Shown here one piece after another: positions 1 through 7,200 of a stretch of 17,076 bases of DNA. This stretch comes from Acidobacteriota bacterium. GTDB lineage: Bacteria; Acidobacteriota; Holophagae; Thermotomaculales; Thermotomaculaceae. Every line of letters begins with the position of its first letter. Position 1 is the first letter of the stretch. A program made the translations under genes and the position numbers. The notes under the pieces are model-generated. The model was not told where the DNA came from and ran no database searches. It saw nothing but the letters and a program-made list of their open reading frames with translations. The stretch covers positions 1 through 17,076 of the forward strand of contig WFPG01000110.1 in NCBI GenBank assembly GCA_015487755.1. Reading direction: 5' to 3'.

Positions 1-20
1 GAGATGTGTATAAGAGACAG
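1..20 (+). other. Residual Nextera adapter / Tn5 mosaic end (artefact)
   Basis: Bases 2-20 read AGATGTGTATAAGAGACAG, the 19-bp Tn5 mosaic end used in Nextera tagmentation libraries. The preceding G matches the read-2 adapter arm (…CTCGG before the mosaic end) rather than the read-1 arm, which has C there. No transposase or partner end is present. This is untrimmed library sequence at a contig end, not chromosomal DNA, and genomic sequence begins at about base 21. Confidence 0.96.
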
Positions 21-37
21 ACGAATGGGAGAGGGAT

Positions 38-571
38 ATGGGGAAATACAAACTTAACTTCAGGGAGTATTTGAACGAATTAGACAAGGAAACTCTGATA
101 GAGATGCTTTCCGATGCGGCAAAGAACTGGCTTGCACACGACGGGTTATGGTTTTTGGAGGTTGAGGCTGGCAGGGGAATGGAAGAGGCAATTAAATACG
201 ACAAAGGGGCATGGGTAAGGTTTACCCAGATTGAGGCAAAGAGGATTATGAAAAGGCATAATATACCTCAAAATTCAGGGTTAGACGGGCTTGAAAAGGC
301 TTTGAAATACAGGCTTTACTCATACATTAACGAGCAGACAATTGAAAGGGACGGAAATGTTTTAAGGCTTTATATGAACAATTGCAGGGTTCAGGCTGCA
401 AGAAAGAGGGATAACAGGCCAGACTTTCCATGTAAGCCTGTGGGAATTGTTGAATACGAGTACTTTGCAAAGACAATTGACCCTAAAATCAAGACAAGGT
501 GTATTTGCTGCCCACCTGACAAACACCCTGACGAATATTACTGCGCATGGGAATTTTATATAGAAGATTAA
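38..571 (+). CDS. DUF6125-like Cys-rich protein of unknown function
   Basis: The 177-residue protein resembles the DUF6125 group, recognised from memory; no biochemical role is known to me. Visible hallmarks are WLAHDGLWFLEVE near residues 31-43, an E/R-rich helix with IEAKRI (65-70), and a C-terminal cysteine-rich half: C116 in NNCRVQAARKR, C132 in DFPCKPVGIVEY, C155/C157/C158 in KTRCICCPPDKHP, and C169 in YYCAWEF. The spacing of Cys and His (H34, H163) suggests metal or thiol chemistry, and the C-terminal pattern recalls the L-2-amino-thiazoline-4-carboxylate hydrolase-like fold; both points are inference. There is no signal peptide or membrane segment, so it is probably cytoplasmic. The ATG follows a purine-rich site, GGAGAGGG (28-35). 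It lies 17 bases from the adapter, so its promoter is not visible. It ends 9 bases before the M24 peptidase gene and is probably co-transcribed with it. Confidence 0.78.
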   Translation: MGKYKLNFREYLNELDKETLIEMLSDAAKNWLAHDGLWFLEVEAGRGMEEAIKYDKGAWVRFTQIEAKRIMKRHNIPQNSGLDGLEKALKYRLYSYINEQTIERDGNVLRLYMNNCRVQAARKRDNRPDFPCKPVGIVEYEYFAKTIDPKIKTRCICCPPDKHPDEYYCAWEFYIED

Positions 572-580
572 GGAGAATTT

Positions 581-1771
581 ATGTATAGACTTGTGCCTGA
601 AAGCGAATTGAAGTTGAGAATGAAAAAACTTTCCGAAAAGTTAAAGGAAAACAATGTTGACGCCTGTTTGATTGCGGGGATTTCAAACATTTACTATTAC
701 ACGGGAACAATCCAAAACGGGATTTTTATTCTAACCGCAGACAACAAACACGCATTTTTTGTAAAAAAATCCTATGACAGGGCTAAACTTGAATCAAAAC
801 TTGAAAACATTTTTCCCCTAACTTCCCTTAAAAACATTGCCAATGAATTAAAAAATATATTCGGCTTTATCCCCGAAACAATAGGCTTTGAGGGTGATGT
901 GCTTCCATTTGCACTTTACAAAAGGTATTCAAAGGCATTTTCCGAAAGCAAGTTAATTGATTTTTCATTGCCTTTGAGGATTATAAGAAGCGTAAAATCA
1001 TATTGGGAGATTGAGAACATTAAAAAAGCGGGAGAGCAGTTATCTAAATTGTTTGAACACATGAAGGGATTTATCAAAGAGGGAGTAAGCGAACTTGAAA
1101 TTGCCGCAGAGAGTGAAAGGTTTGTAAGGTTGTCAGGCCATCAGGGGATTATAAGAATGAGAACCTTTAATGCCGAACTGTTTTACTCGGTAATCTGTGC
1201 AGGGGAAACGGCAAACCTTCCCACAAACTTTGACGGGCCTTCAGGCTCTGAAGGGCTCTACCCCTCTGCAATCCACCCTGCGGGAAGAAAAAAGGTTGAA
1301 AGGGGAAAGCCTGTTCTCTTTGACTTTATGGGGGCATACATGGGATACCTTTGTGACAGCACAAGGATTTACCACATCGGCAAACCCTCAAAAGAGATTG
1401 AATACGCTCACAACAAGTGTATTGAAATTCAAAACTTTATTGCGGAAAACCTGAAAGCGGGGGCAATTCCCTCGGAAATTTACAGAAAAGCGGTTGAAAA
1501 GGCAAAAAGGGAAAATTTTTACCAAAACCTTATGGGGTTTAAATCCAATCAGGTAAAATTCTTCGGCCACGGCGTGGGGCTTGAAGTTGACGAATTCCCC
1601 GTAATTACAGACAGGTTTGACTTCCCTCTTGAGGAGAATATGGCAGTTGCGGTTGAGCCTAAAAAATACCTTGAAAACATAGGGGGAGTGGGAGTGGAAA
1701 ACACCTTTATTGTCTCAAAAAACGGCGGGGAAAAGGTCATAGATTATCCTGATGATTTAATTGTGATTTAA
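581..1771 (+). CDS. M24 family metallopeptidase (Xaa-Pro aminopeptidase/dipeptidase type)
   Basis: A 396-residue cytoplasmic enzyme with a creatinase-like N-terminal domain (about 1-135) and a pita-bread M24 catalytic domain (about 140-390). The five metal ligands of the family are all recognisable: D248 in VLFDFMG, D259 in LCDSTR, H330 in FFGHGVGLEVDE, E359 in VAVEPK and E373 in GVENTF. It should therefore be an active two-metal hydrolase removing N-terminal residues from, or splitting, proline-containing peptides. Exact specificity (aminopeptidase or prolidase) cannot be read from the sequence. The start is supported by AGGAG at 570-574, which overlaps the stop codon of the preceding gene. 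The next gene follows after 9 bases with a similar AGGAG site. The association with a cobalamin adenosyltransferase has no obvious biochemical logic. Confidence 0.92.
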   Translation: MYRLVPESELKLRMKKLSEKLKENNVDACLIAGISNIYYYTGTIQNGIFILTADNKHAFFVKKSYDRAKLESKLENIFPLTSLKNIANELKNIFGFIPETIGFEGDVLPFALYKRYSKAFSESKLIDFSLPLRIIRSVKSYWEIENIKKAGEQLSKLFEHMKGFIKEGVSELEIAAESERFVRLSGHQGIIRMRTFNAELFYSVICAGETANLPTNFDGPSGSEGLYPSAIHPAGRKKVERGKPVLFDFMGAYMGYLCDSTRIYHIGKPSKEIEYAHNKCIEIQNFIAENLKAGAIPSEIYRKAVEKAKRENFYQNLMGFKSNQVKFFGHGVGLEVDEFPVITDRFDFPLEENMAVAVEPKKYLENIGGVGVENTFIVSKNGGEKVIDYPDDLIVI

Positions 1772-1780
1772 GGAGTTTTT

Positions 1781-2314
1781 ATGGGAATTACAACAAAGAA
1801 GGGAGACAGCGGCTTTACTTCCCTTTTTTCAGGGGAAAGGGTAAAAAAATCAAGCATTTACATGGAAACTTTAGGCACGCTTGACGAGTTAAACTCACAC
1901 CTTGGGCTTGTTAAAACAAAGTGTTCCGAAAGTTTAAAAAAAGAGATTGAGAATATTCAGACAAATATCTTTTCAATAGCATCAACAATTGCAACAGAAC
2001 CTTCTTCCCCATTGAGAAAGCAGATTAAAACCGTTCAAGCAACAGATTTAGACAAACTTGAGGAGTTTCAAAAAACACTTACAGAAAAAACAAAGATGCC
2101 TGATAAATTTATTTATCCCGGAACAAATGAGAACTCGGCAATTACAGACATTGCAAGGACTGTTTGCAGAAGGGCTGAGAGAAGGGTTATTGAGTTTGAG
2201 GAAAAGATAAAAATAAACCTTTACCTTGAGAAAAAGTATTTGAACAGGCTTTCAGATGTGTTGTTTACCCTTGCAAGGTTTTTTGAAAACGGGGATTTTA
2301 AGGAGAAGGAATGA
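1781..2314 (+). CDS. pduO: PduO-type cob(I)alamin adenosyltransferase
   Basis: This 177-residue protein transfers the 5'-deoxyadenosyl group of ATP to cob(I)alamin or a cobinamide precursor, giving adenosylcobalamin and triphosphate. It is a trimeric cytoplasmic five-helix-bundle enzyme of the PduO/MMAB class. The ATP-binding N-terminus TTKKGDSGFTSLFSGERVKK (4-23) is present, followed by E29…DELNSHLGL (35-43). The second signature is IARTVCRRAERR (124-135), with R126, R130 and E133, and then N155-R156…D159. Length is normal. The ATG has AGGAG just upstream. Its last codons overlap the next start as ATGA, so the two are probably translationally coupled. No other cobalamin gene or B12-dependent enzyme is in the window, so it may serve salvaged corrinoid. 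The symbol denotes the family only; the gene is not in a propanediol-utilisation cluster. Confidence 0.94.
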   Translation: MGITTKKGDSGFTSLFSGERVKKSSIYMETLGTLDELNSHLGLVKTKCSESLKKEIENIQTNIFSIASTIATEPSSPLRKQIKTVQATDLDKLEEFQKTLTEKTKMPDKFIYPGTNENSAITDIARTVCRRAERRVIEFEEKIKINLYLEKKYLNRLSDVLFTLARFFENGDFKEKE

Positions 2315-2589
2315 ATTTAACGGAAATAATTATCATAACTTTAATATTTAATATAATCTGCGGGATTTTCAGGGTAAGGCAGACAAAGTTAAAGTGGAAA
2401 CTTCTCTATATCCACTTACCCATTCCCTTAATCGCTTATTTGAGGATAACCTCGGGCATTTCGTGGAAGTTTATCCCTCTCCTTGTTATTGTTGCAGTTA
2501 TAGGCCAGATTGCAGGGGGAAAAATCAATTCAAAACTCTTTCCCCACACAATGCCTATTATTAAGCCAGACTTAAACGAAGAGGAATAA
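2311..2589 (+). CDS. Small integral membrane protein, unknown function
   Basis: The 92-residue product is not recognised. It has three hydrophobic stretches, about residues 4-20, 31-46 and 53-69, separated by basic loops (RVRQTKLKWK; KINSK), and an acidic C-terminal tail ending in NEEE. This predicts a three-span inner-membrane protein with Lys/Arg-rich segments probably facing the cytoplasm. A conserved-looking GQIAGG motif ends the third span. The ATG sits in an ATGA overlap with the preceding stop and is preceded by AAGGAGAAGGA, a good ribosome-binding site lying inside the cobalamin adenosyltransferase gene. The layout supports a real, coupled gene. It is followed by a 62-bp gap. Confidence 0.72.
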   Translation: MNLTEIIIITLIFNIICGIFRVRQTKLKWKLLYIHLPIPLIAYLRITSGISWKFIPLLVIVAVIGQIAGGKINSKLFPHTMPIIKPDLNEEE

Positions 2590-2592
2590 ACC

Positions 2593-2620
2593 TTGCTAAA
2601 TTTTTAATAACCCCTATCTT
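2593..2620 (+). promoter_or_regulatory. Possible sigma-70-type promoter for amrA-pyk-lnt-hflX
   Basis: In the 62-bp gap before amrA, TTGCTA (2593-2598) and TATCTT (2615-2620) are 16 bases apart. Each matches four of six consensus positions. This is one of only two real gaps in the left gene block, so a secondary promoter here is plausible. In AT-rich DNA such matches are common, so the call is weak. Confidence 0.3.
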
Positions 2621-2651
2621 TTAAAATGGATAAAGAAAAAAGGGGGCTAAT

Positions 2652-3230
2652 ATGGAACTTTCGCTTACAAAAAAAGAAAAAGAATTGTTTATAAAACTTG
2701 CAAGAAGCGAGATTGAAAAGCACCTTGGAATAAACGAAACTGAAATTAGCGAAGAGGATTTAAAACCATATCCTATCTTTTTTGAACAAAAGTACGGCTC
2801 ATTTGTAACATTGCACAATAGCGGGAATTTAAGGGGCTGCATAGGGTATATTCAGCCTATTACAACACTTCACAGACAAATCAGGCTGTGTGCAAAGGCG
2901 GCCGCTTTTGAAGACCCGAGGTTTTACCCCTTAACAAAAGAGGAATACCCTTTGATAGACATTGAAATAAGTTTGCTATCCCCTATTGAAAAGGTTGAAA
3001 ACCTTGATGAAATTAAGGTAGGAAGGGACGGGCTTATAGTTCAGCACTCAATTTTTCAGGGATTGCTGCTTCCACAGGTTGCCACCGAAAACAACTGGGA
3101 TAAAGAGGAGTTTTTATCCCATACCTGTTTAAAAGCGGGACTTCCTTCAGATTGCTGGAAGAGAAACGATGTTATAATCAAAAAGTTTTCCGCTTATGTG
3201 TTTGACGAAAAAGAATTAAAGGGAGAGTAA
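2652..3230 (+). CDS. amrA: AMMECR1 domain protein (AmmeMemoRadiSam system protein A)
   Basis: The 192-residue protein is a single AMMECR1 domain. Diagnostic motifs are LRGCIGY (60-66, with invariant C63), a central EYPLIDIEISLLSP (98-111), GLLLPQVA (137-144), and W149…FLSHTCLKAGL…DCW (154-169, with C159). Bacterial and archaeal members occur in the AmmeMemoRadiSam cluster beside a MEMO-like protein and a radical SAM enzyme; their reaction is not firmly established as far as I know. Neither partner is encoded in this window, so the protein acts alone or its partners are elsewhere. It looks cytoplasmic. The ATG follows AGGGGG at 2641-2646. The pyruvate kinase start codon comes directly after its stop codon, and pyk's ribosome site (GGGAGAG, 3221-3227) lies inside this gene, implying coupled translation. 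Confidence 0.93.
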   Translation: MELSLTKKEKELFIKLARSEIEKHLGINETEISEEDLKPYPIFFEQKYGSFVTLHNSGNLRGCIGYIQPITTLHRQIRLCAKAAAFEDPRFYPLTKEEYPLIDIEISLLSPIEKVENLDEIKVGRDGLIVQHSIFQGLLLPQVATENNWDKEEFLSHTCLKAGLPSDCWKRNDVIIKKFSAYVFDEKELKGE

Positions 3231-4646
3231 ATGAATAAAGCGCTTACAAAAATAGTTTGTACCATAGGGCCTGCGTCAGGGGATAAGGATACCCTTTTAA
3301 AACTCTTTGAAGCAGGGATGTCTGTTGCAAGGCTTAACTTTTCCCACGGAACAAAGGAGCAACACCTTGAATTTATAAAAAACATTAGAGAGGTTGAAAA
3401 AACAACGGCTGGCTTTATCGGGATTTTAGGGGATTTGCAGGGACCTAAGATAAGAATAGGAGACTTAAAAGAGAAAGAATACCTGTTAAAAGCGGGGGAT
3501 ACTTTAAAAATCACAACCAAACCGATAATCGGAGACGGAGAAATAGTTTCAACCACATACAAACACCTTGTAAAGGATGTTTCAGAAGGGGATTTAATTC
3601 TTATAGACGACGGGAATTTAAGGCTTAAGGTAATTGAAAAAAACAGCGACACAATAACCTGCAAGGTACTGAACAGTGCTGTTTTAAAGCCTCACAAGGG
3701 GATAAACATACCGGGAGTTGAACTTTCAACTCCTTCAATAACGGAAAAAGATATTGAGTTTATAGAGTTTGCAAGGGAAAACAACCTTGACTTTCTTGCA
3801 GTTTCATTTGTAAGAAAGCCTGAAGATATTTTAATGGTTAAGCAGCATTTAAAGGGAGCACCTATAAAGGTAATTGCAAAGATTGAAAGGCCTGAAGCGC
3901 TTGAGTGCATTGAAGAGATAATAGATGTTGCAGACGGTGTAATGGTTGCAAGGGGGGATTTAGGCATTGAAATACCCCTTGAAAGAGTGCCGTTTGAACA
4001 AAAGCGGATAATTTCCATTGCAAACAAAAAGAACAAGTATGTTATTACCGCAACCCAGATGCTTGAATCAATGATAGAGCACCCCACCCCAACAAGGGCT
4101 GAGGTTACCGACATTGCAAATGCAATACTTGACGGAACAGACGCAATTATGCTTTCCGGGGAAACCTCAACAGGGAAATACCCTGTTTTAGCGGTTGAAA
4201 CAATGCAAAGGATAGCAAAAGCTGCCGAAATGCACCTAAAGCCTGTTGATTTAACCGATATTTTGCAGGAGAGATTGAAAGAAAAAAGCGACTTTGCAAT
4301 TTCATTTTCAGCGGCGGCTATATCCCATCTATTAGATGTAAAGTACATTGTGGCATTCACAAAATCGGGGCACACCTCACTTTTAATATCAAAGCAAAAG
4401 CCTGCAACAAGGATAATAACCTTTACAACAGACAAACATGTTGCAAGGCAGTGTATGGCATACAGAGGGGTAATACCTGTTTTGTGTGAAGAGATAAAGT
4501 CAATAGACGACATATTTGAATTTTTAAACCCTTATTTGAAAAACACAGGCTTCGCGGAATGCGGAGACAAGATTGTGCTTACAATGGGGATTCCCTTCGG
4601 CAAACCGGGAACAACAAACCTTCTCCATGTTATGACGGTTGAGTAA
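3231..4646 (+). CDS. pyk: Pyruvate kinase
   Basis: The 471-residue enzyme makes pyruvate and ATP from phosphoenolpyruvate and ADP in the last step of glycolysis. The A domain (about 1-70 and 168-340) holds R34 with NFSH (36-39), the catalytic stretch VIAKIERPEA (214-223; K217, Mg ligand E219), ARGDLG (240-245; D243) and TATQMLESM (273-281). The B domain is about 71-167 and the C domain about 345-471. Length matches the bacterial enzyme. The segment after GILGD reads LQGPKIRI (69-76): Leu69, Gln70, Lys73 and Ile76 occupy the positions that are Thr, Lys, Glu and Thr in the potassium-dependent muscle enzyme. By the published family dichotomy, as I remember it, this predicts a K+-independent pyruvate kinase. 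The start lies immediately after the amrA stop, and the end overlaps the lnt start by one base (TAATG). Confidence 0.97.
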   Translation: MNKALTKIVCTIGPASGDKDTLLKLFEAGMSVARLNFSHGTKEQHLEFIKNIREVEKTTAGFIGILGDLQGPKIRIGDLKEKEYLLKAGDTLKITTKPIIGDGEIVSTTYKHLVKDVSEGDLILIDDGNLRLKVIEKNSDTITCKVLNSAVLKPHKGINIPGVELSTPSITEKDIEFIEFARENNLDFLAVSFVRKPEDILMVKQHLKGAPIKVIAKIERPEALECIEEIIDVADGVMVARGDLGIEIPLERVPFEQKRIISIANKKNKYVITATQMLESMIEHPTPTRAEVTDIANAILDGTDAIMLSGETSTGKYPVLAVETMQRIAKAAEMHLKPVDLTDILQERLKEKSDFAISFSAAAISHLLDVKYIVAFTKSGHTSLLISKQKPATRIITFTTDKHVARQCMAYRGVIPVLCEEIKSIDDIFEFLNPYLKNTGFAECGDKIVLTMGIPFGKPGTTNLLHVMTVE

Positions 4647-6097
4647 TGAAGAAATACCTTTTTATCTTTTCAAGCGCAATTTTAATCACATTTTCGGTTT
4701 ATCCCTTTAACCTTTCATTTCTATCATTTATCTTCTTCGTGCCTGCAATTTACGGGATTTACCTTACAAAGGACAACAGAGAAAGGCTGTTTTTATCCCT
4801 ATTCTTCGGCATTTCAATCTTTGTATTAAACTTTTTCTGGGCAATAAAAACAATGGAATTTTACGGCAAAATGCCTGCAACAATAAGTTATCTATTGGGA
4901 ATTCCCCTTTCTATCTATCAAACCCTGCCGTTTATAATATTTCTTTTCACTTTTCCATACCTTTTCAAAAAAAACATAGTTTTACCCGCAATTTTATTTC
5001 CCCTTTTAACAAACCTTATCCCCTTAATCTTCCCCTATTCAATATCTTCAACCCTGTCTTCAATGCCTGTTTTCTGCAAAACTGCGGAAATATGGGGGGA
5101 ATGGGGGCTTGATTTTTTAATTGTTTTAACAAACACCCTTTTCTTTTCCTGCTTAATAAACAAAAACAAAAAGCACCTGATAACGGCTGTTTTGATAATT
5201 TTAATCCTTCCGCTTTACTTTTTTGTTTCAACCTCTTTAAACAAGGAAAAGCCTTTTTCACACCTTGAAACCGTAATTATTCAACCCTGTATTTACGACA
5301 GCAACATGCCTGAAACAAAGAGAGATAAATTCTTTCAAATGCTTAAAAAAATAGAAAAAAATGCAGAAAATAAGGTTTTAATAATCCCTGAATCCTCACT
5401 TCCAGACGATATTGAAAGGGCTGAAGACAGGGAAGAAATAATGAGTGCTATTCTTCAACAATTAAATTTAAAGGCAATCCTTTACAACACATTGATACAG
5501 GAAAACAACAATGTCTTTAACAGCGAAATACTTTTAAGCAGAAATTCCTTTGATAGGTATAACAAAATCCATTTAATGCTTTTCGGGGAATACTTCCCCC
5601 TTCACTTTATTATTCAGAAACTCCCCTTCCCTTTTGCAAATTACGAAAACTTTACTTCGGGAAAAATCGCAAAGCCATTAAGGTTTCAAAACATAAAAAT
5701 TTCAACCCCAATTTGCCTTGAGGGAATTTATCAGAATTTTACCTCAAAACTTGCAAAAAACTCAAACCTTATAGTAAACCCGACAGATGACGAATGGTTT
5801 TTAAGCAATAAGGCAAAGATGCTTCACTTTGCACAAACAAGGTTGAAAGCGGTTGAAAACAGAAGGTATTTGATTACCGCGACAAACAACGGTTATACCG
5901 CAATTGTTAACCCAGACGGAAGGATTGTAAAAGATTTAAAGATTGACAAAGAAGGATATTTAATCGCAAAAATCCCTCTATTAAAAGGGGAAACAATATT
6001 TCAAAATATAGCCGGTTTTCTGCCTTATATTTTCTCACTAACATTTTTACTTCTATTCTTCTTAACGTGGAAAAATGAAAAAAGCAATAATAGTTGA
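4646..6097 (+). CDS. lnt: Apolipoprotein N-acyltransferase
   Basis: Lnt adds the third acyl chain to the N-terminal cysteine of diacylated lipoproteins in the inner membrane, taking it from phospholipid. This 483-residue protein shows the expected layout: about seven N-terminal membrane segments (to about residue 197), a periplasmic nitrilase-like domain (about 205-445), and a C-terminal membrane helix (about 452-474). The catalytic triad is visible as E249 in IIPESSLP, K307 in YNKIHLMLFGEYFP and C357 in STPICLEG. E315 in FGEY and the NPTDDEWF stretch (378-385), matching the family NDxWF motif, are also present. It should be active, and its presence argues for a diderm cell. The start is fixed by a TAATG junction with pyk; no strong ribosome site is seen, so it probably depends on coupling. 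The 3' end overlaps hflX by 23 bases. Confidence 0.95.
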   Translation: MKKYLFIFSSAILITFSVYPFNLSFLSFIFFVPAIYGIYLTKDNRERLFLSLFFGISIFVLNFFWAIKTMEFYGKMPATISYLLGIPLSIYQTLPFIIFLFTFPYLFKKNIVLPAILFPLLTNLIPLIFPYSISSTLSSMPVFCKTAEIWGEWGLDFLIVLTNTLFFSCLINKNKKHLITAVLIILILPLYFFVSTSLNKEKPFSHLETVIIQPCIYDSNMPETKRDKFFQMLKKIEKNAENKVLIIPESSLPDDIERAEDREEIMSAILQQLNLKAILYNTLIQENNNVFNSEILLSRNSFDRYNKIHLMLFGEYFPLHFIIQKLPFPFANYENFTSGKIAKPLRFQNIKISTPICLEGIYQNFTSKLAKNSNLIVNPTDDEWFLSNKAKMLHFAQTRLKAVENRRYLITATNNGYTAIVNPDGRIVKDLKIDKEGYLIAKIPLLKGETIFQNIAGFLPYIFSLTFLLLFFLTWKNEKSNNS

Positions 6098-7166
6098 AGC
6101 AAAAACACCTAACACCGATACAATTACCCTTAAACTCCACCTTGACGAATTGGAAAGGCTTTTAAACTCCCTGAACATTGAGGTTGAAAAAAGGCTAATT
6201 CAAAACAGGCACAAAATCCACCCTGCAACCTATGTCGGTGAAGGCTTCCTCTCAAGGATTGAAACAGAAGGGACAGATTACATTGCATTTGACAATAAAC
6301 TCTCCCCTTCCCAGAAAAGAAACATTAAAAACTTAACAGGCTTAACCCCTATTGACAGGGAAGACATAATACTTCAAATTTTTAAAAACCACGCAAAAAC
6401 AAAAGAGGCAAAGATTCAGGTCGAACTTGCAGAATTAAAGACAATTCTATCTTCATTAAAGGGAAGGAAGACAAACCTTGCCCAGCAGGTCGGGGCAATA
6501 GGCGTGAAAGGCGGCAAGGGGGAAAAACAGATTGAACTTGACAGGAGAAAGATTCAAAAGAGGATAGCATTTTTAAACAGGGAGTTGAAAAAGATTGAAT
6601 CAAGGAAGGAAAACCTGCACAAATCAAGGGAAAACACATTTAAAATATCAATAGCGGGCTATACAAATGCAGGCAAATCAACACTATTAAACACATTGAC
6701 AAAGGCAAATGTAAGCGCAAAGGACAAACTCTTTATGACACTTGACACCACAACGAGAAAACTTCACTTATACCAAAACAGATACGCAATAATCTCTGAT
6801 ACTGTGGGATTTATAAGAAAACTCCCCCACCACCTTGTCGCCTCTTTTAAGTCAACATTTGCCGTTATAACCTATTCAAACCTGATTATTCAACTTGTTG
6901 ACATAACCTCAAACAACTTTGAAGAAGAGATTGAGGTTGTTCACAGGGAATTGCAAAAAGACTGCGAAAAAATACCAAAACTCCTTGTATTCAACAAAAT
7001 AGACCTAACAAACAAGTTTCACTTAAACAGGGTAAAAGCACTCTACCCTCATGCAATCTTAATATCAGCCAAGGAAAAGATAAACTTAGAGGAATTAAAA
7101 GAAACTATCCTCACCCATTACAAAAAATGGGAGAAATTAAAAAACAACAGCAAAAAACACATTTAG
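6075..7166 (+). CDS. hflX: HflX-family ribosome-associated GTPase
   Basis: HflX is a GTPase that splits or rescues ribosomes, notably after heat stress. The 363-residue protein has the N-terminal HflX domain (about 1-115, with NKLSPSQKRNIKN at 74-86 and TPIDREDIILQIF at 91-103) and the helical linker QVELAELKTIL (115-125). The G domain follows from about 188, with G1 GYTNAGKST (195-203), G2 in DTTTR (224-228), G3 DTVG (242-245), G4 NKID (307-310) and G5 SAK (331-333). The usually conserved loop GGIGTRGPGETQLE is altered here to GAIGVKGGKGEKQIE (140-154), with the Pro missing and an extra residue. There is no long C-terminal extension. The ATG is the first possible codon after an in-frame stop at 6063-6065. 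It lies inside lnt and lacks a clear ribosome site, so translation is probably coupled. Confidence 0.95.
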   Translation: MKKAIIVEAKTPNTDTITLKLHLDELERLLNSLNIEVEKRLIQNRHKIHPATYVGEGFLSRIETEGTDYIAFDNKLSPSQKRNIKNLTGLTPIDREDIILQIFKNHAKTKEAKIQVELAELKTILSSLKGRKTNLAQQVGAIGVKGGKGEKQIELDRRKIQKRIAFLNRELKKIESRKENLHKSRENTFKISIAGYTNAGKSTLLNTLTKANVSAKDKLFMTLDTTTRKLHLYQNRYAIISDTVGFIRKLPHHLVASFKSTFAVITYSNLIIQLVDITSNNFEEEIEVVHRELQKDCEKIPKLLVFNKIDLTNKFHLNRVKALYPHAILISAKEKINLEELKETILTHYKKWEKLKNNSKKHI

Positions 7167-7200
7167 CAATGTTTGTATATACTTTTCTTCCAAAATACCT

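Noticed and set aside
1..20. Natural Tn5/IS50-type transposon end
   Set aside because: The mosaic end is the engineered hybrid sequence, it sits exactly at the contig end with an adapter-matching base, and no transposase gene or second end is present.
3194..3664. A 156-codon minus-strand open frame across the amrA/pyk junction
   Set aside because: Antisense to two confident genes, no ribosome site and low-complexity Ser/Phe/Ile-rich translation.
3692..4513. A 273-codon open frame on the minus strand inside pyk
   Set aside because: It lies wholly antisense to an intact, well-conserved pyruvate kinase gene and its translation shows no recognisable domain. It reflects codon bias leaving the opposite strand free of stops.
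7159..7172. Hairpin ACATT-TAGC-AATGT at the end of hflX as a terminator
   Set aside because: Only five A-T-rich base pairs, overlapping the stop codon, and no clean T-run; too weak for a terminator.
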